Assembly (NCBI RefSeq): GCF_000514775.1
Contig: NZ_AZWO01000022.1
Span: 65,260 to 102,001 of the forward strand
Length of the DNA: 36,742 nucleotides
Direction: 5' to 3'
Origin: Salinispora pacifica CNR114
GTDB taxonomy: Bacteria; Actinomycetota; Actinomycetes; Mycobacteriales; Micromonosporaceae
Positions 16,899 to 26,296 of this stretch are shown in pieces. Both the position numbers and the translations under genes were made by a program. Within the stretch, counting starts at the first letter, position 1; every line of letters starts with the position of its first letter. The notes beneath the pieces were generated by a model, which did not search any database, was not told where the DNA came from, and worked only from the letters and a program-made list of their open reading frames with translations.

Positions 16899-18104
16899 AT
16901 GCACGACACCACCACACTGCTCATCGAAGTCGGCGCGCTGCTGTTCCTGCTCGGACTCCTCGGCCGACTCAGCCGCCGGATCGGGCTCTCCCCCATCCCC
17001 CTCTACCTACTCGCCGGGCTCCTCTTCGGGCACGGCGGTGTCTTTGGCTTCAAGGCCAGCGAGGAGTTCTTCGCGATCGGCGCCGAAATCGGCGTGATCC
17101 TCCTGCTGGTCATGCTCGGCCTGGAGTACTCCGCGAGCGAGCTGGTCGGCAACCTCCGAGCCGCCGCGCCGGCCGGGCTGATCGACGGGCTGCTCAACGC
17201 GTTGCCCGGCGCCGCCTTCGCACTGCTGCTCGGCTGGGACTGGGTGGCGGCGGTCGTACTCGCCGGCATCACCTGGATCTCCTCCTCCGGCGTGGTCGCG
17301 AAGGTCCTCAGCGACCTGGGTCGGCTCGGCAACCGGGAAACCCCGGTGGTGTTGTCGGTGCTGGTCATCGAAGACCTGGCGATGGCCTTCTACCTGCCGC
17401 TACTCACCGCCGTCCTGGCCGGAGCCGGGCTGGTCGCCGGCGGCGCCGCGCTCGCCGTCGCGGTCGCCACGGTGCTGGTCGTGCTGGTGGTCGCGATCCG
17501 GTATGGCCGGACCATTTCGAACGTCATGTCGGCCCGTGATCCGGAGGCGCTGCTCCTGGGCGTACTCGGCCTGACCCTGCTGGTCGCCGGGGTCGCCGCG
17601 AAGCTCCAGGTCTCGGCCGCCGTCGGTGCGTTCCTGGTCGGCATCGCGATCTCCGGACCGGTCGCGCACCATGCCACCCAACTCCTGACGCCGCTGCGGG
17701 ACCTGTTCGCCGCGGTGTTCTTCCTCTTCTTCGGGCTGGTCACCGACCCACGCGACATCCCGCCGGTGCTACTGCCGGCGCTCGCGCTGGCGGTGGTCAC
17801 GATGGGCACGAAGACGCTCACCGGGTACCTCGCCGCCCGGCGGGCCGGCATCGCCGAGCCCGGCCGCTGGCGCACCGGACTCACCCTGGTACCGCGCGGG
17901 GAGTTCTCCATCGTCATCGCCGGGCTGGCGGTGGCGGCCGGAAGTGTCGATCCGCAACTGGCCGCGCTCGCCACGGCGTACGTGTTGATCACCGTGGTGG
18001 TCGGGCCGACGCTCGCCCGGGTGCCCGACCTCGACTGGTTCAAGAGCTGGCTGCGGCAACGCGCCGCCAAGCAGCAGACCCAACCGGTGCCTGTCGGGGA
18101 CTGA
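16899..18104 (+). CDS. Cation:proton antiporter of the CPA2/KefB type, KhtU-like
   Basis: A 401-residue transporter with about 12 membrane helices and no C-terminal TrkA-N domain, so it relies on the separate KhtT-like subunit upstream. Landmarks are LAGLLFGHGG near residue 38, GLEYSASELVGNL near 75, the ion-path SVLVIEDLAMAFY near 152 (the conserved Glu-Asp), VGAFLVGIAISGP near 242, FFLFFGL near 272, and RGEFSIVIAG near 331. It probably exports K+ or NH4+ in exchange for H+ and helps pH or osmotic homeostasis. The ATG is 5 nt after the khtT-like stop, with GAGGCGG overlapping that stop. A modest hairpin at 18117-18143 follows. Confidence 0.92.
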   Translation: MHDTTTLLIEVGALLFLLGLLGRLSRRIGLSPIPLYLLAGLLFGHGGVFGFKASEEFFAIGAEIGVILLLVMLGLEYSASELVGNLRAAAPAGLIDGLLNALPGAAFALLLGWDWVAAVVLAGITWISSSGVVAKVLSDLGRLGNRETPVVLSVLVIEDLAMAFYLPLLTAVLAGAGLVAGGAALAVAVATVLVVLVVAIRYGRTISNVMSARDPEALLLGVLGLTLLVAGVAAKLQVSAAVGAFLVGIAISGPVAHHATQLLTPLRDLFAAVFFLFFGLVTDPRDIPPVLLPALALAVVTMGTKTLTGYLAARRAGIAEPGRWRTGLTLVPRGEFSIVIAGLAVAAGSVDPQLAALATAYVLITVVVGPTLARVPDLDWFKSWLRQRAAKQQTQPVPVGD

Positions 18105-18116
18105 TCCGCCCCGCCT

Positions 18117-18143
18117 CGGTGGCCTGCCCCGCGCGGGCCACCG
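18117..18143 (+). terminator. Probable terminator of the antiporter unit
   Basis: An 8-bp perfect stem CGGTGGCC/GGCCACCG (18117-18124 with 18136-18143) with an 11-nt loop, 13 nt past the antiporter stop. It is weaker than most in this window. Confidence 0.45.
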
Positions 18144-18288
18144 GCGGCCCGGCCCCGCCCCCCTCGGGTAATGACTCCGCCCCGGCGAGGGCTACCGCCG
18201 CTGGCATGCTCGCGTTACCGTTGCCGCCCAACAGCGGGGAAAGGGGTACCCGGGGCCGTCGCCCAGGTGAAGAGCGGAGGGTTGGCCG

Positions 18289-18720
18289 GTGAGTGCGCAG
18301 GATTCGACCTTTCGTGGCTTCGCGAACCCCGTCGACCCGTCACCGGCGGAGCTACGGGCCTGGGCCTACCAACCCGACTCGGTGCCGTTGGCCTCCATGC
18401 CGCAGGACTGGGATCTCCTGGTCGCCGGCAACGGGCTGGTAGCCACCCTCTTCGACCTGGCGATGGATCCGGCCTGTCCGGCCCGCCGCTTCGCGCTGCA
18501 CTGCCTCTACATCTACGCCGCGGGCGGGATCCGATCGGGGTTTCGGGCCCACCCGAAGCGGCGGTTCTGGAAGCTGGTGGAGCGGGCCGAGCGGGAGGGG
18601 GACGAGCCGATGCGGACGTGGGCGCGGAACAGCCGGATCCTGCTGGCCCAACCGGACGTCTTCGTCTACCGCGACTGGTGCGAGGGGGGACTGGTCCGGG
18701 AGAACCGCCGCCTCCCCTGA
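18289..18720 (+). CDS. Conserved hypothetical protein (143 aa)
   Basis: A 143-residue soluble protein with good coding character and a clear start: GTG 18289 with GGAGG about 8 nt upstream. Features are an N-terminal FRGFANPVDPSPAELRAWAY, a central DWDLLVAGNGLVATLFDLA, an aromatic/Cys stretch FALHCLYIYAAG, and a basic HPKRRFWKLVERAEREG helix. I recognise no named domain. It stands alone after the KhtTU-like pair and ends at a strong terminator. Homologues, as far as I recall, occur in Micromonosporaceae and related actinobacteria. Function unknown. Confidence 0.8.
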   Translation: MSAQDSTFRGFANPVDPSPAELRAWAYQPDSVPLASMPQDWDLLVAGNGLVATLFDLAMDPACPARRFALHCLYIYAAGGIRSGFRAHPKRRFWKLVERAEREGDEPMRTWARNSRILLAQPDVFVYRDWCEGGLVRENRRLP

Positions 18721-18726
18721 CCCGAT

Positions 18727-18782
18727 GGGCCGGGACCCCCCGTGTGACCGGTTGGGCCGGGACCCCCCGTGGGTCCCGGCCC
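18727..18782. terminator. Terminator with duplicated arm
   Basis: A perfect 12-bp stem (18754-18765 with 18771-18782) with loop CCCGT. The left arm lies in an 18-bp direct repeat present at 18727-18744 and 18754-18771, so two alternative hairpins can form with the same right arm. It lies between the stop codons of the converging 143-residue and 64-residue genes. Confidence 0.7.
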
Positions 18783-18804
18783 GCCCATCGGTCGACCGGC
18801 TCGG

Positions 18805-18999
18805 TCAGCGACGCTGATGCTGATCCGCGGGGTGTCCCTGGTCGGCGCCAGAGTCACCCGATTCCGCGAACCGTCCTTGCCTGATCTGGTCGCTGAACCT
18901 TCCCTCAGTGAGCTCGTCGAACCGCTTTCGGACCGCCTCGGCCACCTGCTCGAGGCTCTCCTCCGCCTGTTGGGCGAGACTCTTGGCTGTTTCCGCCAT
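18805..18999 (-). CDS. Small charged helical protein (64 aa)
   Basis: A 64-residue protein, MAETAKSLAQQAEESLEQVA at the start. It is a continuous amphipathic helix of Ala/Glu/Gln/Lys to about residue 40, followed by a polar tail (ESGDSGADQGHPADQHQRR). AGGGG 3-7 nt before the ATG supports translation. It lies 102 nt downstream of hspR on the same strand, with a 7-bp palindrome in its upstream region. It could be a late member of the heat-shock unit or independently controlled. It resembles small coiled-coil stress proteins only in composition; no family is claimed. Confidence 0.6.
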   Translation of the reverse strand: MAETAKSLAQQAEESLEQVAEAVRKRFDELTEGRFSDQIRQGRFAESGDSGADQGHPADQHQRR

Positions 19000-19038
19000 G
19001 ACCCCCTACCAGCGACGTCCGATTTGGGTAGATTTGGA

Positions 19039-19056
19039 GCTAATCCTGAGATTAGC
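19039..19056. promoter_or_regulatory. Palindrome upstream of the 64-aa gene
   Basis: GCTAATC-CTGA-GATTAGC is a perfect 7-bp inverted repeat with a 4-nt centre, in an unusually AT-rich patch 40 nt before the 64-residue gene. The repeated CCAAATC (minus strand) adjoins it. It could be an operator or a small RNA hairpin. TAATCT on the minus strand could be a -10 box. Confidence 0.4.
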
Positions 19057-19101
19057 CGACCTGGACGCTCCCCGGGGCCGAACCCCGAATCCGGCACGAG
19101 C

Positions 19102-19542
19102 TCACCGCTCCGGGTTCCGCCGGGGACGCCAGACCACCAGCGCGGTGGAGGTACGACGGGCAGGCACCAGGTCGCTGCCGGGGAAGCGGGCCACCGCCTC
19201 CAACTCGGCGATCCGGCGGTACGCGGCCTCCAGCTCCACCTCCAGCCGGGCCACCCGCTGCTGCGCCTGCTCCAGCAGCCGCTCCAACCCGATAATCCGC
19301 TTCACCCCGGCCAGGTTGATGCCGTCGTCCTGGCTGAGCCGCTGCACCTCGCGGAGCAGCACCACGTCCCGGACGCTGTACCGACGACCACCCCCGGCCG
19401 CACGGCCGGCCTGCACCAGACCGAGCCGGTCATACTGGCGCAGCGTCTGTGGGTGCATGCCCGCCATCCGGGCAGCCACCGAGATCATCAGCACCTTGGC
19501 CTCGTAGGCAGGGTCATCCGCACCGACGAAGTTGTCCGCCAT
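19102..19542 (-). CDS. hspR: Heat-shock repressor HspR (MerR family)
   Basis: A 146-residue MerR-type repressor. In actinobacteria it binds HAIR sequences upstream of dnaK and clpB, with DnaK acting as co-repressor in Streptomyces. The helix-turn-helix and wing are ISVAARMAGMHPQTLRQYDR (from residue 20) and GGRRYSVRDVVLLREVQRLS. Then come GINLAGVKRIIGL and a long coiled coil (~70-115) for dimerisation. The ATG at 19542 has GGAGGTGAG. It is the last gene of the dnaK operon, 43 nt after dnaJ, so it controls its own expression. HAIR sites are present at both dnaK and clpB in this window, which confirms the assignment. Confidence 0.96.
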   Translation of the reverse strand: MADNFVGADDPAYEAKVLMISVAARMAGMHPQTLRQYDRLGLVQAGRAAGGGRRYSVRDVVLLREVQRLSQDDGINLAGVKRIIGLERLLEQAQQRVARLEVELEAAYRRIAELEAVARFPGSDLVPARRTSTALVVWRPRRNPER

Positions 19543-19585
19543 CCCCGCTCACCTCCGCGTGCACTCCACCGAGCCCGCCGCCCGG

Positions 19586-20758
19586 TCAGCTCCCCCGACG
19601 CACCCGCGCGTCGAGATGTTCCCGAGCAGCCGGCGGGGTCTGGGCAACGAACGTCTCCAACGCCGCCCGGGCCTCCTCTGACAGCTTCTCTGGTACCACC
19701 ACCTCAAGGGTGACCAACAGATCGCCGGCCCGTCCATCGGTACGGGCCACCCCCTTGCCCCGGGCCCGAAGGACGCGTCCGCTCGGCGTACCCGGAGGCA
19801 CCCGGAGAGTTACCGCGCCATCGAAGGTGGGTACCCGCAGATCAGTGCCGAGTACCGCCTCCGCGAAGGTGATCGGCACCGTCAGTGTCAGGTCCTCACC
19901 GGCTCGGCCGAACAGGTCGTCCGGACTGACCCGGACCTGAATGAACAGGTCACCGGCGGGCCCGCCCCGGGCCCCGGGCTCCCCCCGCCCCGCCAGCCGG
20001 ATCCGCTGACCGTCGGACACCCCAGCCGGGAACCGGACGTTCAACGTCCGGTTCTTGGTGACGCCACCGCTGCCCTGGCACTCCGGGCATTTCTCGTCCA
20101 CCACCGTGCCGACGCCCTGACAGTCAGAACAGGGCTCGGAGAAGCTGAACGAGCCCTGATTACGGGTGGTTACCCCGGCACCGCGACAGGTCGGACAGGC
20201 CCGCGGCTGCGTGCCCGGCTTCGCCCCGTCGCCACGACAGGTCTCACACACCCCCGGCGTCCGCAACGTCAGCGGCAGGGTCACCCCGCGCATCGCGTCG
20301 TCGAAGTCGAGCGCGACCTCGGTCTCCACGTCCCGTCCCCGAGCCGGGCCCCGCGATGTGGCCCCACCCCCACCCGGAAAGATCGAACCGAACAGGTTCT
20401 GAAACCCAGCCCCGCTGAACCGCCGGTCGCCACCGGCCGCGCCGCCGAACAGGTCACCAACATCGAACGGCATCCCGCCGGGCGGGCCCGCTCCGCCGGC
20501 GTTACGCCGGAACGCGCCCGAACCGAACAACGACCGCATCTCGTCGTACTCCTGGCGCTTCGCGTCATCGCCAAGCACCGTGTACGCCTCGGAGGCCGCC
20601 TTGAACCGCTCCTCGGCTGACGTGTCGCCAGGATTGCGATCCGGGTGCGACTCGCGCGCCAGCTTCCGATACGCCTTCTTGATCTCGTCAGCGGAGGCGG
20701 CCTTGCCCACTCCAAGGGCGGCGTAGTAGTCCTTCTCGATCCAGTCCTTGGAACTCAC
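19586..20758 (-). CDS. dnaJ: Molecular chaperone DnaJ
   Basis: A 390-residue type I Hsp40 that delivers substrates to DnaK and stimulates its ATPase. J domain at 8-75 with the HPD tripeptide at 38-40. A Gly/Phe-rich linker follows (~85-140). Four CxxCxGxG zinc-binding repeats sit at roughly 163-233 (CETCRGDG, CPTCRGAG, CSDCQGVG, CPECQGSG). The C-terminal substrate-binding barrel and dimer region complete it. The GTG at 20758 has GGAAGGGGGCGG upstream. It follows grpE by 81 nt, and that gap holds an 18-bp hairpin, so its level may be set apart from dnaK/grpE. It is followed by hspR. Confidence 0.96.
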   Translation of the reverse strand: MSSKDWIEKDYYAALGVGKAASADEIKKAYRKLARESHPDRNPGDTSAEERFKAASEAYTVLGDDAKRQEYDEMRSLFGSGAFRRNAGGAGPPGGMPFDVGDLFGGAAGGDRRFSGAGFQNLFGSIFPGGGGATSRGPARGRDVETEVALDFDDAMRGVTLPLTLRTPGVCETCRGDGAKPGTQPRACPTCRGAGVTTRNQGSFSFSEPCSDCQGVGTVVDEKCPECQGSGGVTKNRTLNVRFPAGVSDGQRIRLAGRGEPGARGGPAGDLFIQVRVSPDDLFGRAGEDLTLTVPITFAEAVLGTDLRVPTFDGAVTLRVPPGTPSGRVLRARGKGVARTDGRAGDLLVTLEVVVPEKLSEEARAALETFVAQTPPAAREHLDARVRRGS

Positions 20759-20780
20759 CGGTCCGCCCCCTTCCGTCGAG

Positions 20781-20821
20781 TGATCGTCCCGCCCGCCCCG
20801 GTCGGGCGGGCGGGACGATCA
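20781..20821 (-). terminator. Strong hairpin inside the dnaK operon, between grpE and dnaJ
   Basis: A perfect 18-bp stem (20781-20798 with 20804-20821) with loop CGGTC, about 19 nt past the grpE stop and 22 nt before the dnaJ start. It is as strong as the terminal hairpins elsewhere in the window. It may act as a partial terminator, an mRNA-stability element or a processing site. Confidence 0.7.
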
Positions 20822-20839
20822 TGCCGTCGTGTCACCCGT

Positions 20840-21700
20840 TCACTCCGGGTCGGCGACTCCGACCAACGCCGGCCGCAGCAACCGCTCCCCCACCAGGTAG
20901 CCCCGCCGCATGACCTGTACGCAGGTCGGCTCGGTGACCTCGGCGGAGGTCTGGTGCGTCACCGCCTCGTGCTGGGTCGGGTCGAACGGGTCGCCCTCGG
21001 CGCCGAACGGGGTCAGCCCGAACTTGCCGAGCGCGGTGGTGAGCTGCTCCGCCACCGATCCGAACGGTCCCACCAGGTCGCCGTGCTCACGAGCCCGGTC
21101 CAGGTCGTCGAGGATCGGCAGCAGCGCGGCGAGCACCGAGCCGGTGGCCTGCTCGGTGACGAGCGCCCGATCTCGGTCAACCCGCTTGCGGTAGTTGGCG
21201 TACTCCGCGGTCACCCGCTGTAGGTCCCGAGTCCGCTCATCCAGATCGACCCGCAACGCTTCCAACTCCGCACCGAGTGAGGTCGCCGTGGCGGCGTCAA
21301 CCGGCTCGGCCGGCGCGTCCACCACCGGTGGGTTGGCGGACGTCTCCTCGGTGGTCTCGGCCTGAATCTCGTCAACCACGACATCCGCCTCCTCGACCAG
21401 CCCGGCTGCCGGGACGTCCGACCCGGCGTCGGCGGCGGTGGCGTCCGAGCCGGAGCCGGCGGCATCCGCGGCGGTGCTCGCCGTGTCCGAGCCGGAGCCG
21501 GCCGTATCCGAGGCGGTGCTCGCCGGGTCCGAGCCGGATTCCGCGTCGGCGGCCTCCGAGCCGGACCCCGTGGCATCGCGGATCTTGCGGTTGTCACGGA
21601 TCACGACCCGCGGCTCCGCACCGGCATCGCCGGCGGAGGCGGAGCCACCCGGCACCGACCCGGCAGCGTCCGGGTCGGTGGCTCGTGGCTTGTCCGTCAT
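20840..21700 (-). CDS. grpE: Nucleotide exchange factor GrpE with long acidic N-terminus
   Basis: A 286-residue GrpE, which releases ADP from DnaK. The conserved part is the C-terminal half: the dimerising long helix (LGAELEALRVDLDERTRDLQ, then AEYANYRKRVDRDRA), the four-helix region LAALLPILDDLDRARE, and the beta domain PTQHEAV...VMRRGYLVGERLLRPA. The first ~135 residues are acidic, Ala/Ser/Gly/Thr-rich and repetitive (period 14, SGSDTASTAAD type), longer than in most GrpE proteins. ATG 21700 has GAGGTAG upstream. It begins 44 nt after the dnaK stop. Confidence 0.95.
   Translation of the reverse strand: MTDKPRATDPDAAGSVPGGSASAGDAGAEPRVVIRDNRKIRDATGSGSEAADAESGSDPASTASDTAGSGSDTASTAADAAGSGSDATAADAGSDVPAAGLVEEADVVVDEIQAETTEETSANPPVVDAPAEPVDAATATSLGAELEALRVDLDERTRDLQRVTAEYANYRKRVDRDRALVTEQATGSVLAALLPILDDLDRAREHGDLVGPFGSVAEQLTTALGKFGLTPFGAEGDPFDPTQHEAVTHQTSAEVTEPTCVQVMRRGYLVGERLLRPALVGVADPE
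21443..21535 (-). repeat. 42-bp imperfect tandem repeat in grpE
   Basis: An 18-bp block, GTCCGAGCCGGAGCCGGC, recurs exactly at 21443-21460 and 21485-21502, with a degenerate third copy. It encodes the 14-residue Gly-Ser-Asp/Ala-Thr repeats of the acidic GrpE N-terminus. It is probably prone to length change. Confidence 0.75.
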
Positions 21701-21744
21701 ACGGCTACCTCATCCCTGTACGTGGAACCCGTGTCCGAGAACGG

Positions 21745-23604
<1,860 letters not shown>

Positions 23605-23669
23605 CTTCGCTTCCTCGCTTCGTTCGATTGAACCGTTTACGGGCGCCGCCGCAGCGCATCCCGCACAAG

Positions 23670-23741
23670 TTGAGTGGACCGGACTCAATACTGCCATGCC
23701 GTCGGCGATCGTCAAGTCGGGGTTGAGCGTACCCGGCGCAA
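23670..23741 (-). promoter_or_regulatory. dnaK promoter with two HspR (HAIR) sites
   Basis: Site 1 (23670-23688) is TTGAGT-N7-ACTCAA, an exact core match to the HAIR consensus. Site 2 (23723-23741) is TTGAGC-N7-GCGCAA, with two mismatches in one arm. On the minus strand TTGACG (plus 23710-23715) is a good -35 box, and TATTGA (plus 23685-23690), 19 nt downstream, is a possible -10 box overlapping site 1. Site centres are 53 bp apart, about five helical turns. Confidence 0.85.
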
Positions 23742-23894
23742 GTCACTCTTCGTCGCCGCATGGTCGCCCGGCCTACCACCCCGACTCCATCCCCAAGCCG
23801 GCCGCGACCTGGGGGCGCGGGACCTATCGGGGGTGGTGGGACGCCCGGCCGCTTCCGATGCCACCGTGGGCGGACAGCAGCGTAGGGTCGGTGG

Positions 23895-25118
23895 ATGGGA
23901 ACTGCGCAGACCCCCTACGACGCGGTGCTACACGCGGCTCGGGATGTGGCCGAGCTCGACAACGCCCTGGACGCGGAGCGGCTCGGCGCGGCGTTGCTGG
24001 GCAGCGTCTACGCGGTCGCCGAGGCCCACCGAGACGATGCCGTCCGCGCCTTCGTCCGCGACTTCCTCGCCGCCACCTCCCGCCGCCGGGCGGCGGCGGC
24101 CACCACCATCCGCTCGGTCTTCGCCGCGTTGGTGCCGGACGCGCCCGGGGCCGACCGGGTCCGGCCGGGCGCCGCCGCACCCGCCTGGTCGGGGCAGCTC
24201 GGCCGGGTCCACCTCACCGGCTGCTGGGCGTACGGGGACGTCTTCGGCGACCAGACCTCCTACCTGGCGACCTTCGCCTACGACGATCCGGCGGGCGGAC
24301 CGGAACACGCCCTGGTGGCACTCGTGGACCACAACATCGGCATCACCAAGGACATCTTCGTCGGTGGCCCACCGGCCCGGGTCCTCGACCAGATCCGCCA
24401 GATGTGCGCCGAAGACGAGCTGACCTGGTTCCGGGACGAGACACCAGCCGCCATGCACACCGAGGTGAGCCGGCATCTGGCCATCACCGACGAGCTCAGC
24501 GAGCTACCCGGAGAAGGGTCCCTCGCCACCGACCGCGCCCTGGTCGGGGCCCGACTCACGTTGCTGCCAACCAGCCGGGCGACAGCAACCCAGCAGCGGG
24601 CGGAGCCACTCACCACGGCGGAGCGGACGGACCTGATCCGGCGGTTCCTCGCCGCACCGGAGGCCGCCCAGCTCGGGCTGGACTCCCTCGACGACGATCA
24701 GCTGGCCTCCCTGCACTTCTGCCTCGGGCTGCTGCTGGATCACACCGCCACCTTCACCGACCCCGACCCGCTGCGGTGGAGCCCGACGGTCGCCGGGCTG
24801 TTCCTGCTGGACTGGGTGCACCGGCGGGCCGTCCTGGACATGGACGACGCGGCGCTCCTACCACGGGTGGTGCGGGGTTGGGCGGCGTACGCGGGCCGCA
24901 GGCGAGGGCTGTCAGCATCGGCGACGGCCCGCACCAATGCCGCTATTGATGAGATGGTGCCGGAATTCGCCCGCCTCTACAGCACCGGCGAGCGGCGCAG
25001 CCCGGCGACCGCGGCGGTCGCGCAGTTACTCGCGGACGGCGTCAACCCGGACGACCCGGCCGCACTCGACGCGTGGATCGAGGCGAACCGACACCATCTC
25101 ACCGACGAAGGGTCCTGA
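23895..25118 (+). CDS. Conserved actinobacterial protein of unknown function (407 aa)
   Basis: A 407-residue soluble protein with strong coding character. The N-terminal half contains [20 protein letters not shown] and [20 protein letters not shown]. The C-terminal half is helical and Leu/Ala-rich ([20 protein letters not shown], then [15 protein letters not shown]) and ends in [11 protein letters not shown]. There is no signal peptide, membrane helix or recognisable catalytic motif. ATG 23895 lacks a clear Shine-Dalgarno; TAGGGT 6 nt upstream may be the -10 box of a leaderless transcript. It is divergent from dnaK across 290 bases and ends at the 15-bp terminator 25182-25217. Function unknown. 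Confidence 0.82.
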   Translation: MGTAQTPYDAVLHAARDVAELDNALDAERLGAALLGSVYAVAEAHRDDAVRAFVRDFLAATSRRRAAAATTIRSVFAALVPDAPGADRVRPGAAAPAWSGQLGRVHLTGCWAYGDVFGDQTSYLATFAYDDPAGGPEHALVALVDHNIGITKDIFVGGPPARVLDQIRQMCAEDELTWFRDETPAAMHTEVSRHLAITDELSELPGEGSLATDRALVGARLTLLPTSRATATQQRAEPLTTAERTDLIRRFLAAPEAAQLGLDSLDDDQLASLHFCLGLLLDHTATFTDPDPLRWSPTVAGLFLLDWVHRRAVLDMDDAALLPRVVRGWAAYAGRRRGLSASATARTNAAIDEMVPEFARLYSTGERRSPATAAVAQLLADGVNPDDPAALDAWIEANRHHLTDEGS

Positions 25119-25181
25119 ACACCGGCCCTCACACGAACGAAAGGCCCGCGACGCATCGGCCTCCCACCTCGAACACACTGA

Positions 25182-25217
25182 TGCCGAAGGCTTTGACGCA
25201 CATCAAAGCCTTCGGCA
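25182..25217. terminator. Bidirectional terminator
   Basis: A perfect 15-bp stem (25182-25196 with 25203-25217) with loop CGCACA, between the convergent 407-residue gene and the DUF805 gene. Confidence 0.85.
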
Positions 25218-25299
25218 CCAGTTGGGGGGCTTGGTTGAGCAGCTCGGCCTACGGTCCGTTGACCTGGCCGGGCCGGCCCTGACCAGCGGCCGAAGCGTC

Positions 25300-25674
25300 T
25301 CAGGCGACCAGGCCGGGGACGGCGGGGTCCTTCGGGTTGGGACCGAAGCGGTTCGGACCGGGCTTGCTGTCCTGCACGTAGAAAATCAACAGGACAATCC
25401 CCCCGACAATCGGGATCAGCGCGAGCAGCAAGAACCAGCCGGAACGATCGGTGTCATGCAGACGTCGCACGCTGACCGCGAGTGACGGCAGGATGAGTGC
25501 CAGGCCCACGATCACGGCAATGTAGGAGCCGCCCGCCTCACCACTAAGGCACGCCGCCAGGAAACCGAGGATGGAGTGGAAGAGATAAAACCACCAGTAT
25601 TCAGAACGACGAGCCCGCCCACGGAATCCGAGGTACTGGGTAAGTACTGAACGAATGGCATCGACAAACGACAC
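25300..25674 (-). CDS. DUF805 family membrane protein
   Basis: A 124-residue membrane protein with the full DUF805 signature: FRGRARRSEYWWFYLF near residue 17, SVRRLHDTDRSGW near 68, and GPNRFGPNPKDP near the end. Four hydrophobic segments lie between. The family is widespread and of unknown function. The GTG at 25674 has TTGGAG 6 nt upstream. Codon use is less GC-biased than in neighbouring genes (TTT, CTT, TCT, TTA-type codons), and the 220 bases upstream are the AT-richest in the window. This may reflect transfer or a lineage-specific insertion. Confidence 0.9.
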   Translation of the reverse strand: MSFVDAIRSVLTQYLGFRGRARRSEYWWFYLFHSILGFLAACLSGEAGGSYIAVIVGLALILPSLAVSVRRLHDTDRSGWFLLLALIPIVGGIVLLIFYVQDSKPGPNRFGPNPKDPAVPGLVA

Positions 25675-25894
25675 AATAGCTCCAAATTAATTAGGTGAAA
25701 TCAGCTGGACTGGCCAGACGATCTTGCCATAGCCGCCACCAACTCCTGCAACCGGAATACCGAAAGACCGATTCAGAGCCACATCCATGACCGGGGAGCT
25801 ATCTGAAATATGACTTTGCCGCGAGCAATGTTACAAATACGCAACACAGATACCGATATCAATTGTCCATTAATGAATAAGACCTGACCTACAC
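25675..25894. other. AT-rich intergenic stretch
   Basis: About 220 bases with AT content near half, against less than a third elsewhere. I see no credible ORF. It includes the DUF805 promoter region (TTAATTAATTAGG just upstream of its Shine-Dalgarno). A 5-bp hairpin, CACCT-ATAA-AGGTG at 25892-25905, overlaps the stop of the next minus-strand gene. No transposase remnant or terminal repeat is visible. Confidence 0.5.
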
Positions 25895-26296
25895 CTATAA
25901 AGGTGCAAAAATCCGGTAACTGGCACGCTGGGGCGATGTTCGACGCGCATGGGGAGAGGGCGTGGGGGACGGATAGAGCGCAGGGGAGGGAGGCGACACA
26001 ACGGATGGCAAGGGTGATGGGGGCGGCGAGACCGCTGGCGTGGACGACGGCGGCGAGGACCGGTCAGCCGACGGGGGCATGGTGGCCGACGGAGGCACCA
26101 TGGCCGAGCCAGCACCGGCCGCGGCGAGCAGCGGCATAGAAGCGGTCCCGGCGAGCAGCGCCATCGTGAACAGGTAGCCGCGGGAGGAACGTGCGCCGCT
26201 GGGGGCACGGTGAGCGCCGACGAGCCGTCGATAGCCGGGAGCCGAGCGGTGCCGGCCGGCAGGGAGAGGGCCCGCCGCGTCACCTGCCTCGGACAC
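25895..26296 (-). CDS. Pro/Ser-rich single-pass membrane protein
   Basis: 133 residues from GTG 26296, which has a strong GAGGAGG 6 nt upstream. The frame continues to a TTG at 26398, and the acidic upstream part (LPLAEDDEEGG) could be coding. There is a short basic N-terminal region, one membrane helix (GYLFTMALLAGTASMPLLAA, ~41-60), then ~70 residues of Pro/Ser-rich, probably extracellular sequence (STPAVSPPPSPLPSVVSPPS) ending in RIFAPL. No domain is recognised. It may be specific to this lineage. It is divergent from the 2-oxoacid dehydrogenase operon. Whether the longer start is used is open. Confidence 0.5.
   Translation of the reverse strand: MSEAGDAAGPLPAGRHRSAPGYRRLVGAHRAPSGARSSRGYLFTMALLAGTASMPLLAAAGAGSAMVPPSATMPPSADRSSPPSSTPAVSPPPSPLPSVVSPPSPALYPSPTPSPHARRTSPQRASYRIFAPL

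Noticed and set aside
25675..25900. Mobile-element remnant in the AT-rich stretch
   Set aside because: No transposase fragment, terminal inverted repeats or target duplication could be found; low GC alone is insufficient.
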